The notes under the pieces: generated by a model
What the model was told of the DNA's origin: nothing
Databases searched by the model: none
The model's input: the letters and a program-made list of their open reading frames with translations, nothing else
Shown here: positions 34,140 through 43,168 of the stretch, piece after piece
Position numbering within the stretch: the first letter of the stretch is position 1
How the letters are laid out: each line of letters opens with the position of its first letter
Translations under genes and position numbers: made by a program
Assembly: GCA_004791255.1 (NCBI GenBank)
Contig: SRUQ01000004.1
Location: forward strand, 572,031-636,030
Origin: a bacterium M00.F.Ca.ET.205.01.1.1
GTDB lineage: Bacteria; Pseudomonadota; Alphaproteobacteria; Rhizobiales; Rhizobiaceae
Direction of reading: 5' to 3'
Length of the DNA stretch: 64,000 nt

Positions 34140-35294
34140 CTATCCACCACGGACAGAGGGATGCCAAAACGTGACGGCTCTTTCGACAAGAGCGACCACG
34201 CCATAAAAGACCGAACCCGCCAGTGCTGCAACTGCGATTTCGGCCCAGACCATGTCGATGTTCATCCGCCCGACCTCGGTCGAAATGCGAAATCCCATGC
34301 CGACGACAGGCGTGCCGAAGAACTCGGCGACGATGGCGCCGATCAGCGCCAGGGTCGAGTTGATCTTCAGCGCGTTGAAGATGAACGGCGCGGCGGCCGG
34401 CAGCCGGAGCTTGATCAACGTCGGCCAATAACCGGACGCATAGGTGCGCATCAGATCGCGCTCCATATGACCAGAGGCGGCGAGCCCCGCGACCGTGTTC
34501 ACCAGCATCGGGAAGAAGGTCATGATGATGACGACTGCTGCCTTGGACTGCCAGTCGAAGCCGAACCACATCACCATGATCGGTGCGACGCCGATGATCG
34601 GCAGCGCCGAGACCATGTTGCCGATCGGCAGCAGTCCGCGCCGCAGGAACGGCACGCGATCGGCGAGGATCGCGGTGATGAAGCCGGCGCCGCTGCCCAC
34701 GACATAACCGAAGAGCACAGCCTTGAAGATGGTCTGCCGGACATCGGCGCCGAGCACCGGCAGCGAGTTGGCGATGCGAACACCGATGGCGCTTGGCGGC
34801 GGCAACAGGATGAAAGGAATGCCGGCCCCGCGCGTCACCGCTTCCCAGATGATGAGTATCCAGGCACCGAAGATAGCCGGGATGACCAGCCGCAACGCCG
34901 TACGGACCCAGCCCGCCATCGGGCGAAGTCCCGACAGCACCGCCACGCAGCGCCAGCCAAGCAGCCAGGCGGCCGTCAGCAACAGGAAATACGGCGCCAG
35001 TGCTGTGCCCTCAAAACCGGCAATGCCTGAGATCAGCAGCCAGGCGACGAGATGTGCGCCGATGAACAGCACCCCGGCCTCTGCAACCGACGGAATCCTG
35101 ACCATCGAGATCAGCGCTGCCACCACGGCCAGGCCGAGCATCAGGCCCTTCGTTCCCAAATAGGGATAGTTGATGCTCGCCGTTGGGTCCACAAGCGCTG
35201 CCGCTTCCGGCTTCGACATGGCGCCGAGCGCAACCGCGATCAAGCACAGCACGATGGCCAGCACCGCTTGCCAGGAGGGTTTCAGCAAGCTCAT
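34140..35294 (-). CDS. ABC transporter permease, long form
   Basis: A 384-residue BPD_transp_1 permease. The C-terminal 250 residues are the standard six-helix permease with the EAA-type loop (LMRTYASGYWPTLIKLRLPAAAPFIF). About 130 N-terminal residues add four extra hydrophobic helices not found in the partner permease. The start overlaps the stop of the upstream permease gene by 4 nt. Works as a heterodimer with that permease. Confidence 0.86.
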   Translation of the reverse strand: MSLLKPSWQAVLAIVLCLIAVALGAMSKPEAAALVDPTASINYPYLGTKGLMLGLAVVAALISMVRIPSVAEAGVLFIGAHLVAWLLISGIAGFEGTALAPYFLLLTAAWLLGWRCVAVLSGLRPMAGWVRTALRLVIPAIFGAWILIIWEAVTRGAGIPFILLPPPSAIGVRIANSLPVLGADVRQTIFKAVLFGYVVGSGAGFITAILADRVPFLRRGLLPIGNMVSALPIIGVAPIMVMWFGFDWQSKAAVVIIMTFFPMLVNTVAGLAASGHMERDLMRTYASGYWPTLIKLRLPAAAPFIFNALKINSTLALIGAIVAEFFGTPVVGMGFRISTEVGRMNIDMVWAEIAVAALAGSVFYGVVALVERAVTFWHPSVRGG

Positions 35295-36169
35295 GCCGGC
35301 CTCCCCCCCATGGCGCGGTCGACGAGGCGGCCGGCGATGCCGACGACCATGACCAGCAGTGCCGCCACGATGGAGCCGGCGACCAGCGCCGACCAGATGT
35401 CGATCGACTGGCTGTAATAGGCGCCCGCCAACAGCTTGGCGCCGATGCCGGCGACCGCACCCGTCGGCAGTTCGCCGACGATGGCGCCGACCAGGCTCGC
35501 CGCCACCGCCACCTTCATCGAGGTGAACAGGAACGGCACCGAGGCCGGCACGCGCAGCTTCCAGAAGGTTTGCGAGCGGCTGGCATTATAGGTGTGCATC
35601 AGGTCGAGATGCATGAGTTCGGGCGAACGCAGGCCCTTCACCATGCCAACCGTCACCGGAAAGAACGAGAGGTAGGTCGAGATCATCGCCTTCGGGATCA
35701 GCCCGGTGACGCCGATTGCCGCCAGAACGACGATGATCATCGGCGCCACCGCCAGGATGGGAATGGTCTGCGAGGCGATGATCCACGGCATAAGGCTGCG
35801 CTCGAGTGTCGCCACATGCACGATGCCGACCGCGATGACGATGCCGAGCGCGGTGCCGAAAGTGAAGCCGAGCAGCGTCGACGACAGCGTCACCCAGGCA
35901 TTGTAGACGAGGCTGCGGTTCGAATTGATGGGCCGCAGGAACGTGTTCTCGAAGAAATTCACCGCCACCTGATGCGGCGCCGGCAGCGTCGGCTTCGGCT
36001 GCGACAGCGTCTTGCCGATGAATTCGACGGTGCCGGAGGTCGTGTTGGCACGAGTGTCGAGATCGCGCTGGAACGGCGTGTTTAGGATGACGGCGAAGAC
36101 GTACCAGAGCACGACCACGCCGGCCAGGATGGACGTTACGGGGACGAGCTTGTCGCGGAAGCTATCCAT
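35291..36169 (-). CDS. ABC transporter permease
   Basis: A 292-residue inner-membrane permease of the SsuC/TauC/ThiX type with about seven helices. The EAA loop is MHTYNASRSQTFWKLRVPASVPFLF. An N-terminal periplasmic insert (residues about 35-90) follows the first helix. Second gene of the importer operon, overlapping the next permease by 4 nt. It is separated from the ATPase gene by 59 bp containing a stable hairpin. Confidence 0.88.
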   Translation of the reverse strand: MDSFRDKLVPVTSILAGVVVLWYVFAVILNTPFQRDLDTRANTTSGTVEFIGKTLSQPKPTLPAPHQVAVNFFENTFLRPINSNRSLVYNAWVTLSSTLLGFTFGTALGIVIAVGIVHVATLERSLMPWIIASQTIPILAVAPMIIVVLAAIGVTGLIPKAMISTYLSFFPVTVGMVKGLRSPELMHLDLMHTYNASRSQTFWKLRVPASVPFLFTSMKVAVAASLVGAIVGELPTGAVAGIGAKLLAGAYYSQSIDIWSALVAGSIVAALLVMVVGIAGRLVDRAMGGRPA

Positions 36170-36183
36170 TTAGCGCTCCCCTT

Positions 36184-36208
36184 CTCCTCTCCCCATTGGG
36201 GAGAGGAG
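36184..36208. terminator. intra-operon hairpin
   Basis: CTCCTCTCCCC and GGGGAGAGGAG form a perfect 11-bp stem with a 3-nt loop, between the ATPase and first permease genes. No T-tract follows on the minus strand, so it could act as a partial terminator, an mRNA stabiliser or a dispersed repeat unit. Confidence 0.45.
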
Positions 36209-36228
36209 GAAGCTCGTCTCCCACCCCC

Positions 36229-37020
36229 TCAATCATCATAACTATGCCCTGCCCTGAGCCCGTCGCGCACGCGCGCGGCGATCGCCAAAAACTCCGGCGT
36301 TTCGCGGATGTCGAGCGGCCGCTCCCTTGGCAGCGTCGATTCGATGATGTCGCTGACCCGGCCTGGCCTGGGCGACATGACGACGATCCGCGTCGACAAA
36401 TAGACGGCCTCGGGAATCGAGTGGGTGACGAAGCAGATCGTCTTGTTGGTGCGCGCCCACAGTTGCAGCAATTGCTCGTTGAGGTGATCGCGCACGATCT
36501 CGTCCAGCGCGCCGAACGGCTCGTCCATCAGCAGCAGGTCGGCGTCGAAGGCCAAGGCACGGGCGATCGAGGCACGCTGCTGCATGCCACCGGACAGCTG
36601 CCAGGGATACTTCTTCTCGAACCCCGAGAGGTTGACGAGTTCGAGCGTGCGCTTGATGCGCTCCGCTTGCTCGGCCCGGGACAGGCCCATGATCTCCAGC
36701 GGCAGCGCGACGTTGCGCTCGATGGTGCGCCACGGAAACAGGGCGGCGGCCTGGAAGACATAGCCATAGGCGCGTTTCTCACGCGCCTGTTCTGCCGTCA
36801 TGCCGTTCACCGAGATCGTTCCCGAGGTCGGCTTCTCCAGATCGGCGATGACGCGCAGCAGAGTGGTCTTGCCGCAACCCGACGGCCCGATGAAGGAGAC
36901 GAACTCGCCCTTGCCGATGGTCAGGTCGACATTGGACAGCGCTTGCACCGGCCCGTCATTGGTCTGGAACGTCAGTCCAAGTTTGCTTGCCGCGACGACG
37001 GCTGGCGACATCCCTGTCAT
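36229..37020 (-). CDS. ABC transporter ATP-binding protein
   Basis: A 263-residue importer ATPase of the SsuB/TauB/ThiZ group. Walker A is GPSGCGKT (45-52), the signature LSGGMQ (142-147) and Walker B LLLMDE (162-167); the switch His is in FVTHSIPEA. It powers the two permeases downstream. A frame start at MTGMSPAVVA is used; MSPAVV three codons in is an alternative. Divergent from the cupin gene. Confidence 0.9.
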   Translation of the reverse strand: MTGMSPAVVAASKLGLTFQTNDGPVQALSNVDLTIGKGEFVSFIGPSGCGKTTLLRVIADLEKPTSGTISVNGMTAEQAREKRAYGYVFQAAALFPWRTIERNVALPLEIMGLSRAEQAERIKRTLELVNLSGFEKKYPWQLSGGMQQRASIARALAFDADLLLMDEPFGALDEIVRDHLNEQLLQLWARTNKTICFVTHSIPEAVYLSTRIVVMSPRPGRVSDIIESTLPRERPLDIRETPEFLAIAARVRDGLRAGHSYDD

Positions 37021-37104
37021 TGGTTGCAGCCTGCTTTATCACGGCACCGGGACGCCGGCTGGAATCCGGTTGCTTTTATCTCGATGTTGTTTTCCACTTG
37101 CCCT

Positions 37105-37149
37105 GTCCCATTGGCCCCAGTCCCACTGACCCCAGTCCCACTGGCCTTG
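37105..37149. repeat. three tandem 15-bp units
   Basis: Units at 37105, 37120 and 37135 share GTCCCA(T/C)TGGCCCCA or close variants, and a fourth partial copy (TTCCACTT) follows. The array lies 32 bp before the cupin start in the divergent promoter region, so it could be regulatory or simple slippage. Confidence 0.6.
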
Positions 37150-37180
37150 TTCCACTTAATCGACGCCCGGAGTTTCCCCG

Positions 37181-37585
37181 ATGTCGCCCAGACCCACTTG
37201 TCATCTTATCCGCCCCGAAAGCACTTATGAAGGCAAGCAGGGGTTGACCTATCTAGCCGGCATTGCGACCGAGTCGGTCGGCTCCTCCGGCATCTGCATG
37301 CATGTGCTCACCATGCCGCCCGGCGCCCGCGCCAAGGCGCATCTGCACGAGAACCACGAAACGGCGATCTACGTGCTCTCCGGCGAAGTCCACACCTGGT
37401 ATGGCGACCGGCTCGAGCATCATATCGTGGTCAAGGCCGGCGACCTCTTCTACATCCCGGCCGGCGTGCCGCATCTGCCGGCCAATCTGAGCAACGCCCC
37501 TTCTTCGGCGGTCATTGCCCGCACCGATCCCAACGAACAGGAAAGCGTCGTCCTGCTGCCCGAACTGGATGCACTGGTCGCCTGA
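37181..37585 (+). CDS. cupin-domain protein
   Basis: A 134-residue single cupin barrel. The metal motif is complete: AHLHENHETAIYVLSGEV supplies two or three His and a Glu, and GVPHLP supplies the last His, so a mononuclear metal site is expected. It is divergent from the importer operon and within the pyrimidine region, but its reaction is unknown; small cupins can be ureidoglycolate-type lyases, isomerases or ligand sensors. Confidence 0.83.
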   Translation: MSPRPTCHLIRPESTYEGKQGLTYLAGIATESVGSSGICMHVLTMPPGARAKAHLHENHETAIYVLSGEVHTWYGDRLEHHIVVKAGDLFYIPAGVPHLPANLSNAPSSAVIARTDPNEQESVVLLPELDALVA

Positions 37586-37608
37586 CACCGACGCCAACGT
37601 TGTCGCCG

Positions 37609-37986
37609 TCATTTGCACCGGGAAACTTCGCCCATCACATTGCCGTCCTCATCGACGATCGAGAGCTTCTTGGCGTTCTTGGCGCTGCGCTTGATGGTGA
37701 ACTGGGCGGCTGTCTCGCCATCCTCGCCTTCGGCCTGGCATTGTGCCTTGACTATCAATGAGCCGTCGGCCTGGGCCTGCTTCTCGGTGAAGGTGCAGGC
37801 GCTCGCCACCGTGATGAATTCCTCGCTGGTCAGGAGCAGCATGTCCTCCGCATAGACTTGCTGGCCGTTCTTGTTGATGCAGCCCGACTTGTTGCCGTAA
37901 GGCTTGCTGAGGTCGATGCCGGCCGCTGACGCCTCACCGGCGGCGAGCAGTGCCGCCGCCGCGATGGCAAGATGAATAACGCGCAT
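37609..37986 (-). CDS. small secreted protein downstream of dihydropyrimidinase
   Basis: A 125-residue protein with a signal peptide (cleavage after GEASA, about residue 21). The mature part has four cysteines (GCINKNGQQ, ASACTF, AQCQAE, SRCK), which suggests two disulphides in the periplasm. Its ATG is only 2 bp after the stop of the dihydropyrimidinase gene on the same strand, so it should be co-translated with a cytoplasmic enzyme. The family is not recognised. The longer frame through that enzyme gene is a shadow. Confidence 0.75.
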   Translation of the reverse strand: MRVIHLAIAAAALLAAGEASAAGIDLSKPYGNKSGCINKNGQQVYAEDMLLLTSEEFITVASACTFTEKQAQADGSLIVKAQCQAEGEDGETAAQFTIKRSAKNAKKLSIVDEDGNVMGEVSRCK

Positions 37987-37988
37987 GG

Positions 37989-39440
37989 TCAAACCCCCGT
38001 CGCCGGAATACCTGAACGTTCCACCTTGCGCGGCGCGGTGATTTCCTTCCACGTCGACAGCGCCCGGTTGACGGCAGCGTTCGGCTCGCGGCCGACGAAT
38101 TGGCCGTGGCCAAGCTTGGCCTTGACCTCGGCCTCCTCGATCGACAGTTCGCCGCGCGAGAAGACGAAGCGCGGCAGGCCGGTCACTTCGACGCCTTCGA
38201 ACACATTGTAGTCGATGACCGACTGCTGCTTCTTCGAAGAAATCGTCTTCTTGCGCTTCGGATCCCAGACGATGATGTCGGCATCCGCGCCTTCGACGAT
38301 GGCGCCCTTCCGCGGATACATGTTGAGGATCTTGGCAATGTTGGTCGAGGTCACCGCGACGAACTCGTTCATCGTCAGCCGCCCGGTGTTGACGCCCTTG
38401 GTCCACAAGACCGGCATGCGATCCTCAAGGCCGCCCGTGCCATTCGGGATCTTGGTGAAATTGCCGACGCCGAAGCGCTTCTGCTCGGTGGTGAAGGCGC
38501 AATGGTCGGTCGCCACCACCTGCAGCGAACCAGCCTGCAGGCCGGCCCACAGCGAATCCTGGTGCAGCTTGTTGCGGAAGGGCGGGCTCATCACGCGGCG
38601 TGCCGCATGGTCCCAGTCCTTGTTGAAATATTCGGTCTCGTCCAGCGTCAGATGCTGGATCAGCGGCTCGCCGAACACGCGCATGCCCTTCTGGCGTGCG
38701 CGGCGGATGGCTTCATGGCTCTGCTCGCACGAGACATGCACGACATACAGCGGCACGCCGGCCATGTCGGCGATCATGATGGCGCGGTTGGTCGCCTCGC
38801 CTTCCACTTCCGGCGGGCGTGAATAGGCGTGCCCTTCGGGGCCATTATTGCCGGCGGCGAGCAGCTTCTGCGAAAGGGCTGCGACCACGTCGCCATTCTC
38901 GGCATGCACCAGCGGCAGCGCGCCGAGGTCGGCGCAGCGCTGGAACGACGCGTACATCTCGTCGTCGTCGACCATCAGCGCGCCCTTGTAGGCCATGAAG
39001 TGCTTGAACGAGGTGATGCCCTTGTCGACGACGGTGGCCATCTCGTCGAATACCTGCTTGCCCCACCAGGTGATCGCCATGTGGAAGGAATAGTCGCAGG
39101 CGGCTTTCGAGGTCTTGTTGTCCCACATCTGCAGGGCTTCGAGCAGCGATTGCTGCGGCGACGGCAGGCAGAAATCGACCACCATGGTGGTGCCGCCGGC
39201 GAGCGCCGCCCGCGTGCCGGATTCGAAATCATCGGCCGAATAGGTGCCCATGAATGGCATTTCGAGGTGGGTGTGCGGGTCGATGCCGCCCGGCATCACA
39301 TAGCAGCCGGTGGCGTCATACTCGTGATCGCCATGCAGGTCCGAGCCGATGGCGACGATCTTGCCATGGCTGAACAGCACATCGGCCTTCCAGCTGCGGT
39401 CGGCGGTGACGACAGTGCCGTTCTTGATGACTTTGGTCAT
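37989..39440 (-). CDS. hydA: dihydropyrimidinase (D-hydantoinase)
   Basis: Hydrolyses 5,6-dihydrouracil or dihydrothymine to N-carbamoyl-beta-amino acids. The 483-residue amidohydrolase shows all dinuclear-zinc ligands: His56 and His58 (DPHTH), the carboxylated Lys146 in SFKHFM, His179 (LVHAEN), His235 (VVHVSC) and Asp312 (ATDHC). This start gives MTKVIKNGTVVTA; the longer frame upstream is non-coding. It follows the amidohydrolase gene with a 65-bp gap in one operon and couples to the small secreted protein. Confidence 0.92.
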   Translation of the reverse strand: MTKVIKNGTVVTADRSWKADVLFSHGKIVAIGSDLHGDHEYDATGCYVMPGGIDPHTHLEMPFMGTYSADDFESGTRAALAGGTTMVVDFCLPSPQQSLLEALQMWDNKTSKAACDYSFHMAITWWGKQVFDEMATVVDKGITSFKHFMAYKGALMVDDDEMYASFQRCADLGALPLVHAENGDVVAALSQKLLAAGNNGPEGHAYSRPPEVEGEATNRAIMIADMAGVPLYVVHVSCEQSHEAIRRARQKGMRVFGEPLIQHLTLDETEYFNKDWDHAARRVMSPPFRNKLHQDSLWAGLQAGSLQVVATDHCAFTTEQKRFGVGNFTKIPNGTGGLEDRMPVLWTKGVNTGRLTMNEFVAVTSTNIAKILNMYPRKGAIVEGADADIIVWDPKRKKTISSKKQQSVIDYNVFEGVEVTGLPRFVFSRGELSIEEAEVKAKLGHGQFVGREPNAAVNRALSTWKEITAPRKVERSGIPATGV

Positions 39441-39505
39441 TTTGACTGTTCCCTGTTCTCTTCGCGCTTCTTGGTGAGCGGCGTTTGGAAGGTAGATTTC
39501 TAAGT

Positions 39506-40756
39506 TCACTCCACGATGACGGCGGTCTCCACCACCGCATGGAAAAGCACGTCGGCGCCGGCCGAAGCCCATTCCTTGGTGATCTCCTCGGCTTCGTTGT
39601 GGCTGAGCCCGTCGACGCAGGGGCACATCACCATGGCGGTCGGCGCAACGCGGTTGATCCAGCAGGCGTCGTGGCCGGCGCCGGAGACGATGTTGCGATG
39701 CGTATAGCCGAGCCGTTCGGCGGCATCGCGGATTGCCTTGACGCAGCCCTTGTCGAAGGTGACCGGATCGAAATGGCCGACCTGCTCGATCTTGTACTGG
39801 ATATCCAGCGCATCGCAGATCGTGTCGATTCCTTCGCGGATCCGGCCATCCATGGCGTCGAGCACTTCCTTTTCGGGCGAGCGGATGTCGATGGTGAAGA
39901 CGGTGCGGCCGGCGATGATGTTGCGCGAGTTGGGGTAGGCTTCCATATGGCCGACAGCGCCGACGGCATCGGGCTGGTAGTCCATGGCGATCTCGTGCAC
40001 CAGTTCGATCACGCGGGCCATGCCCAGCCCGGCATTGCGGCGCTTGGGCATCGGCGTCGAGCCGGTGTGCGCCTCCCTGCCGGTCAGCGTCACCTGCAGC
40101 CACTTCAGCCCCTGGCCGTGAGTGACGACGCCAATGTCGATGTCTTCGTCCTCGAGGATCGGGCCCTGCTCGATGTGCAACTCGAAGAAGGCGTGGATCT
40201 TGCGGTCACCGACCTTCTCGGAGCCCTTCCAGCCGATGCGCTCAAGCTCCTCGCCGAATTTCTTGCCGTTCTTGTCAGTGTGCTCGTAGACATCGGCCTG
40301 GTCGAGCACGCCGGCGAACACGCCGGACGCCATCATCGCCGGCGCGAAGCGCGCGCCCTCTTCGTTAGTCCAGTTGGTGACGACGATCGGATGTTTGGTC
40401 TTGATGCCGAGATCGTTGAGCGAGCGCACCACCTCAAGCCCGCCGAGCACGCCGAGCACGCCGTCATACTTGCCGCCGGTCGGCTGCGTATCGAGATGGC
40501 TGCCGACATAGACCGGCGGCAGGGTGGGGTCTGCACCTTCGCGGCGGGCAAACATCGTGCCCATCTCGTCGACGCCCATTTCGAGCCCGGCCGCATCGCA
40601 CCAGCGCTTGAACAGATGCCGGCCCTCGCCGTCCTCGTCGGTCACGGTCTGGCGATTGTTGCCGCCGGCAATACCGGGGCCGATCTTCGCCATCTCCATG
40701 ATGGAATCCCACAAGCGGTCTGAATTGATTCGCAGATTTTCGCCGGGTGCGGCCAT
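39506..40756 (-). CDS. N-carbamoyl-beta-alanine amidohydrolase (beta-ureidopropionase, M20 type)
   Basis: Releases CO2 and NH3 from N-carbamoyl-beta-alanine, the last hydrolytic step of reductive uracil degradation. The 416-residue enzyme is of the hydantoinase/carbamoylase (AmaB/HyuC) M20 family, with metal ligands His87 and Asp98 (GSHLDTQ...KYDG), Glu132/Glu133 (NEEG) and later His residues. It heads the operon that continues with dihydropyrimidinase. Two RutR-like boxes lie in the 121-bp divergent promoter region shared with the TetR gene. Confidence 0.88.
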   Translation of the reverse strand: MAAPGENLRINSDRLWDSIMEMAKIGPGIAGGNNRQTVTDEDGEGRHLFKRWCDAAGLEMGVDEMGTMFARREGADPTLPPVYVGSHLDTQPTGGKYDGVLGVLGGLEVVRSLNDLGIKTKHPIVVTNWTNEEGARFAPAMMASGVFAGVLDQADVYEHTDKNGKKFGEELERIGWKGSEKVGDRKIHAFFELHIEQGPILEDEDIDIGVVTHGQGLKWLQVTLTGREAHTGSTPMPKRRNAGLGMARVIELVHEIAMDYQPDAVGAVGHMEAYPNSRNIIAGRTVFTIDIRSPEKEVLDAMDGRIREGIDTICDALDIQYKIEQVGHFDPVTFDKGCVKAIRDAAERLGYTHRNIVSGAGHDACWINRVAPTAMVMCPCVDGLSHNEAEEITKEWASAGADVLFHAVVETAVIVE

Positions 40757-40809
40757 CTTCAGTTCCCATCTACACCAGGAGTCTTGTCGCCCCTTGAGTG
40801 ATTTGCAGC

Positions 40810-40825
40810 CTGACCGTATGGTCAG
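40810..40825. promoter_or_regulatory. RutR-like box 1
   Basis: CTGACCGTATGGTCAG: a 16-bp inverted repeat matching the E. coli RutR consensus TTGACCAnnTGGTCAA at 11 of 14 fixed positions. It lies 54 bp upstream of the amidohydrolase start. Confidence 0.75.
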
Positions 40826-40842
40826 CTTTCAGACTACACAAC

Positions 40843-40858
40843 CTGACCAAGCGGTCAA
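40843..40858. promoter_or_regulatory. RutR-like box 2
   Basis: CTGACCAAGCGGTCAA: 12 of 14 fixed positions of the RutR consensus. It lies 20 bp upstream of the TetR gene start and 33 bp (about three helical turns) from box 1, suiting cooperative binding in a divergent promoter. Confidence 0.78.
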
Positions 40859-40877
40859 CTAGAATCTTGGGGAAGAC

Positions 40878-41516
40878 ATGGCCGAACCCACCCGCCCCAT
40901 GCGGCGACACGAGATCCGACGGGAGAATGAAAAAGCCATTCTCGTCGCCGCCGAGAAGGTGTTCGCGGAGGCCGGGTTTGGTGGCGCCACGATGCAGTTG
41001 ATCGCCGACCTGGCGGGACTGCCAAAGGCCAATCTCCACTACTATTTCGCCACCAAGGAAGAGCTCTACCGGTCCGTCGTCCAGAACATCTTCGAAATCT
41101 GGCTGCAGGCGGCCAACTGCTTCGACGCGGCGCGCGGCCCGATAGACGGCATCAGCGCCTATATCGACGCCAAGATGGAAATATCGCGCCGCCATCCCGA
41201 CGGCTCGAAGGTCTGGGCTTCCGAAGTGATGCACGGCGCACCGGTGCTGCAGGACTATATGGAATCGACGCTGCGCGAATGGACCGACGGACGTGTCGAG
41301 ATCATCCGGCGCTGGATCGAGGAAGGCAAGATGGACCCGGTCGACCCGCGCCACCTGCTCTACATGCTTTGGGCCGCGACCCAGCACTACGCCGATTTCG
41401 GCCACCAGATCGAGACGCTGAATGGCGGCAAACCTCTGTCCGACCGGCAATGGCGGGAAGCCAAGGAAAATATCAAGCGGGTGATCCTGACTGGTATAGG
41501 CGCACGGCCCGCCTGA
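40878..41516 (+). CDS. TetR-family regulator, RutR-related (paralogue 1)
   Basis: A 212-residue regulator with a TetR HTH (residues about 15-65, MQLIADLAGLPKANLHYYFATKEELY) and a RutR/YcdC-type C-terminal domain, recognisable by WAATQHYADF near residue 170. It is divergent from the amidohydrolase-dihydropyrimidinase operon, with two RutR-like boxes between. RutR of E. coli responds to uracil/thymine; a similar or downstream intermediate ligand is likely here. Confidence 0.88.
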   Translation: MAEPTRPMRRHEIRRENEKAILVAAEKVFAEAGFGGATMQLIADLAGLPKANLHYYFATKEELYRSVVQNIFEIWLQAANCFDAARGPIDGISAYIDAKMEISRRHPDGSKVWASEVMHGAPVLQDYMESTLREWTDGRVEIIRRWIEEGKMDPVDPRHLLYMLWAATQHYADFGHQIETLNGGKPLSDRQWREAKENIKRVILTGIGARPA

Positions 41517-41521
41517 CTTAG

Positions 41522-41546
41522 GCGCCGACACAAAAAAGGTCGGCGC
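41522..41546. terminator. hairpin between convergent genes
   Basis: GCGCCGAC and GTCGGCGC flank a 9-nt A-rich loop, just past the TetR stop. A second hairpin (GTCGG...CCGAC, to about 41562) would compete with the right arm. The aminotransferase gene ends 67 bp further on, so it may serve both strands. Confidence 0.45.
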
Positions 41547-41612
41547 GCTGCCGCACCGACCTCAACTGTTTTGCGCCCATTCGCCCCTGTGGAAGATGGC
41601 CGCGTCAGGGTC

Positions 41613-42941
41613 TTAGTCGATCGACCTCAGCACCTCGCGCACGTGGTCGATCAGCTCGTTGATCTGGCCCTTGGTGATGATCAGCGGCGGCGACAGCGCG
41701 ATGATGTCACCAGTGGTGCGGATCAGCGCGCCGCGCTCGAACGCCTTGACGAAGGCCGAGAAGGCCCGCTTGGTCGGGCTGCCGGCAATTGGCGCCAGCT
41801 CGATCGCGCCGATCAGGCCGATGTTCCTGATGTCGATGACATGCGGCTCGCCCTTCAGCGAATGCAGCGCGTCTTCCCAATAGGGCGCCAGTTCCTCGCC
41901 ACGGGCGAGCAGGCCCTCTTCCTTGTAGGTGTCGAGTGTGCCGAGGGCCGCCGCGCAGGCGATCGGATTGCCCGAATAAGTGTAGCCGTGGAAGAACTCG
42001 ATCATGTGCTCGGGGCCGGTCATGAAGGCGTCGTGGATTTCCTTCTTCACGAACACCGCGCCCATCGGGATGACGCCGTTGGAGACGCCCTTGGCGGTGG
42101 TCATGATATCGGGCGTAACGCCGAAATAGTCGGCGGCGAACGGCGCGCCGAGACGGCCGAAACCGGTGATGACCTCGTCGAAGATCAACAGGATGCCGTG
42201 CTTGGTGCAGATCTCACGCAGCTTCTGCAGGTAGCCCTTGGGCGGCAGGATGACGCCGGTCGAACCGGCGACCGGCTCGACGATGACGGCGGCGATGGTC
42301 GAGGCGTCGTGCAGGGCGACGATGCGCTCCAGCTCGTTGGCGAGCTCCGCGCCATATTCCGGCACGCCCTTCGAGAAGGCGTTCTTCTCCGGCAAATGCG
42401 TATGCGGCATATGGTCGACGCCGCCGAGCAGAGTGCCGAACATCTTGCGGTTGGTGACGATGCCGCCGACCGAGATGCCGCCGAAATTGACGCCGTGATA
42501 GCCACGCTCGCGGCCGATGAGACGGGTGCGCGCGCCCTCGCCTCTCACCCGGTGATAGGCGATCGCCATCTTCAGCGCGGTGTCGACCGATTCCGAACCG
42601 GAATTGGTGAAGAACACATGGTCCATGCCCTTGGGCGCGATGTCGACCAGGCGGTTGGCCAGTTCGAACACGATCGGGTGGCCCATCTGGAAAGCCGGCG
42701 CGTAGTCGAGCTCGGCGGCCTGCTGCTGGATCGCCTCGGTGATCTTGGGCCGGCAGTGGCCGGCATTGACGCACCACAGACCGGCGGTGCCGTCGAGCAC
42801 CTTGCGGCCGTCGCTGGTGGTGTAGTGCATGTCCTTGGCGGACACGAACATGCGCGGCGCCTGCTTGAACTGCCGGTTTGCCGTGAACGGCATCCAGAAT
42901 GCGCTGAGATCGTTCGGCGTGACTTTCAGCCGGTTGGACAT
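41613..42941 (-). CDS. class III omega-aminotransferase, probable beta-alanine:pyruvate transaminase
   Basis: Transfers the amino group of beta-alanine (or beta-aminoisobutyrate) to pyruvate, giving malonate semialdehyde, which completes the reductive pyrimidine route. The 442-residue form shows the class III features: GSESVDTALK, Asp255 in IFDEVITGFGR and PLP lysine Lys284 in TTAKGVSNG. The ATG at 42941 follows GGGGAAG by 8 nt. The gene is divergent from rutR, with a RutR-like box 79 bp upstream. Assignment to beta-alanine relies on the operon context. Confidence 0.88.
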   Translation of the reverse strand: MSNRLKVTPNDLSAFWMPFTANRQFKQAPRMFVSAKDMHYTTSDGRKVLDGTAGLWCVNAGHCRPKITEAIQQQAAELDYAPAFQMGHPIVFELANRLVDIAPKGMDHVFFTNSGSESVDTALKMAIAYHRVRGEGARTRLIGRERGYHGVNFGGISVGGIVTNRKMFGTLLGGVDHMPHTHLPEKNAFSKGVPEYGAELANELERIVALHDASTIAAVIVEPVAGSTGVILPPKGYLQKLREICTKHGILLIFDEVITGFGRLGAPFAADYFGVTPDIMTTAKGVSNGVIPMGAVFVKKEIHDAFMTGPEHMIEFFHGYTYSGNPIACAAALGTLDTYKEEGLLARGEELAPYWEDALHSLKGEPHVIDIRNIGLIGAIELAPIAGSPTKRAFSAFVKAFERGALIRTTGDIIALSPPLIITKGQINELIDHVREVLRSID

Positions 42942-43019
42942 GACCAAGACTTCCCCTTGTAACCTGTTTCGCTGCGTCCAACGCTTGGTCTTTGCCGCGT
43001 TTTCATGCTACGCAATTTT

Positions 43020-43035
43020 TTGACCGATTGGACAA
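43020..43035. promoter_or_regulatory. RutR-like box 3
   Basis: TTGACCGATTGGACAA: 12 of 14 fixed positions of the RutR consensus, in the divergent region between the aminotransferase and rutR genes. Confidence 0.75.
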
Positions 43036-43168
43036 ACGTTAGCACCGCCCTGTCGGCGGTCAAAGGATTACTAGCGGAAATGCGGCACATGAAGTGCGTT
43101 CCACAGGCTAGGGAAAAACTGGTCCAGAGAATTGGTCCAGATTGCGGTCGAAGCGGGGGCGCGCAACG

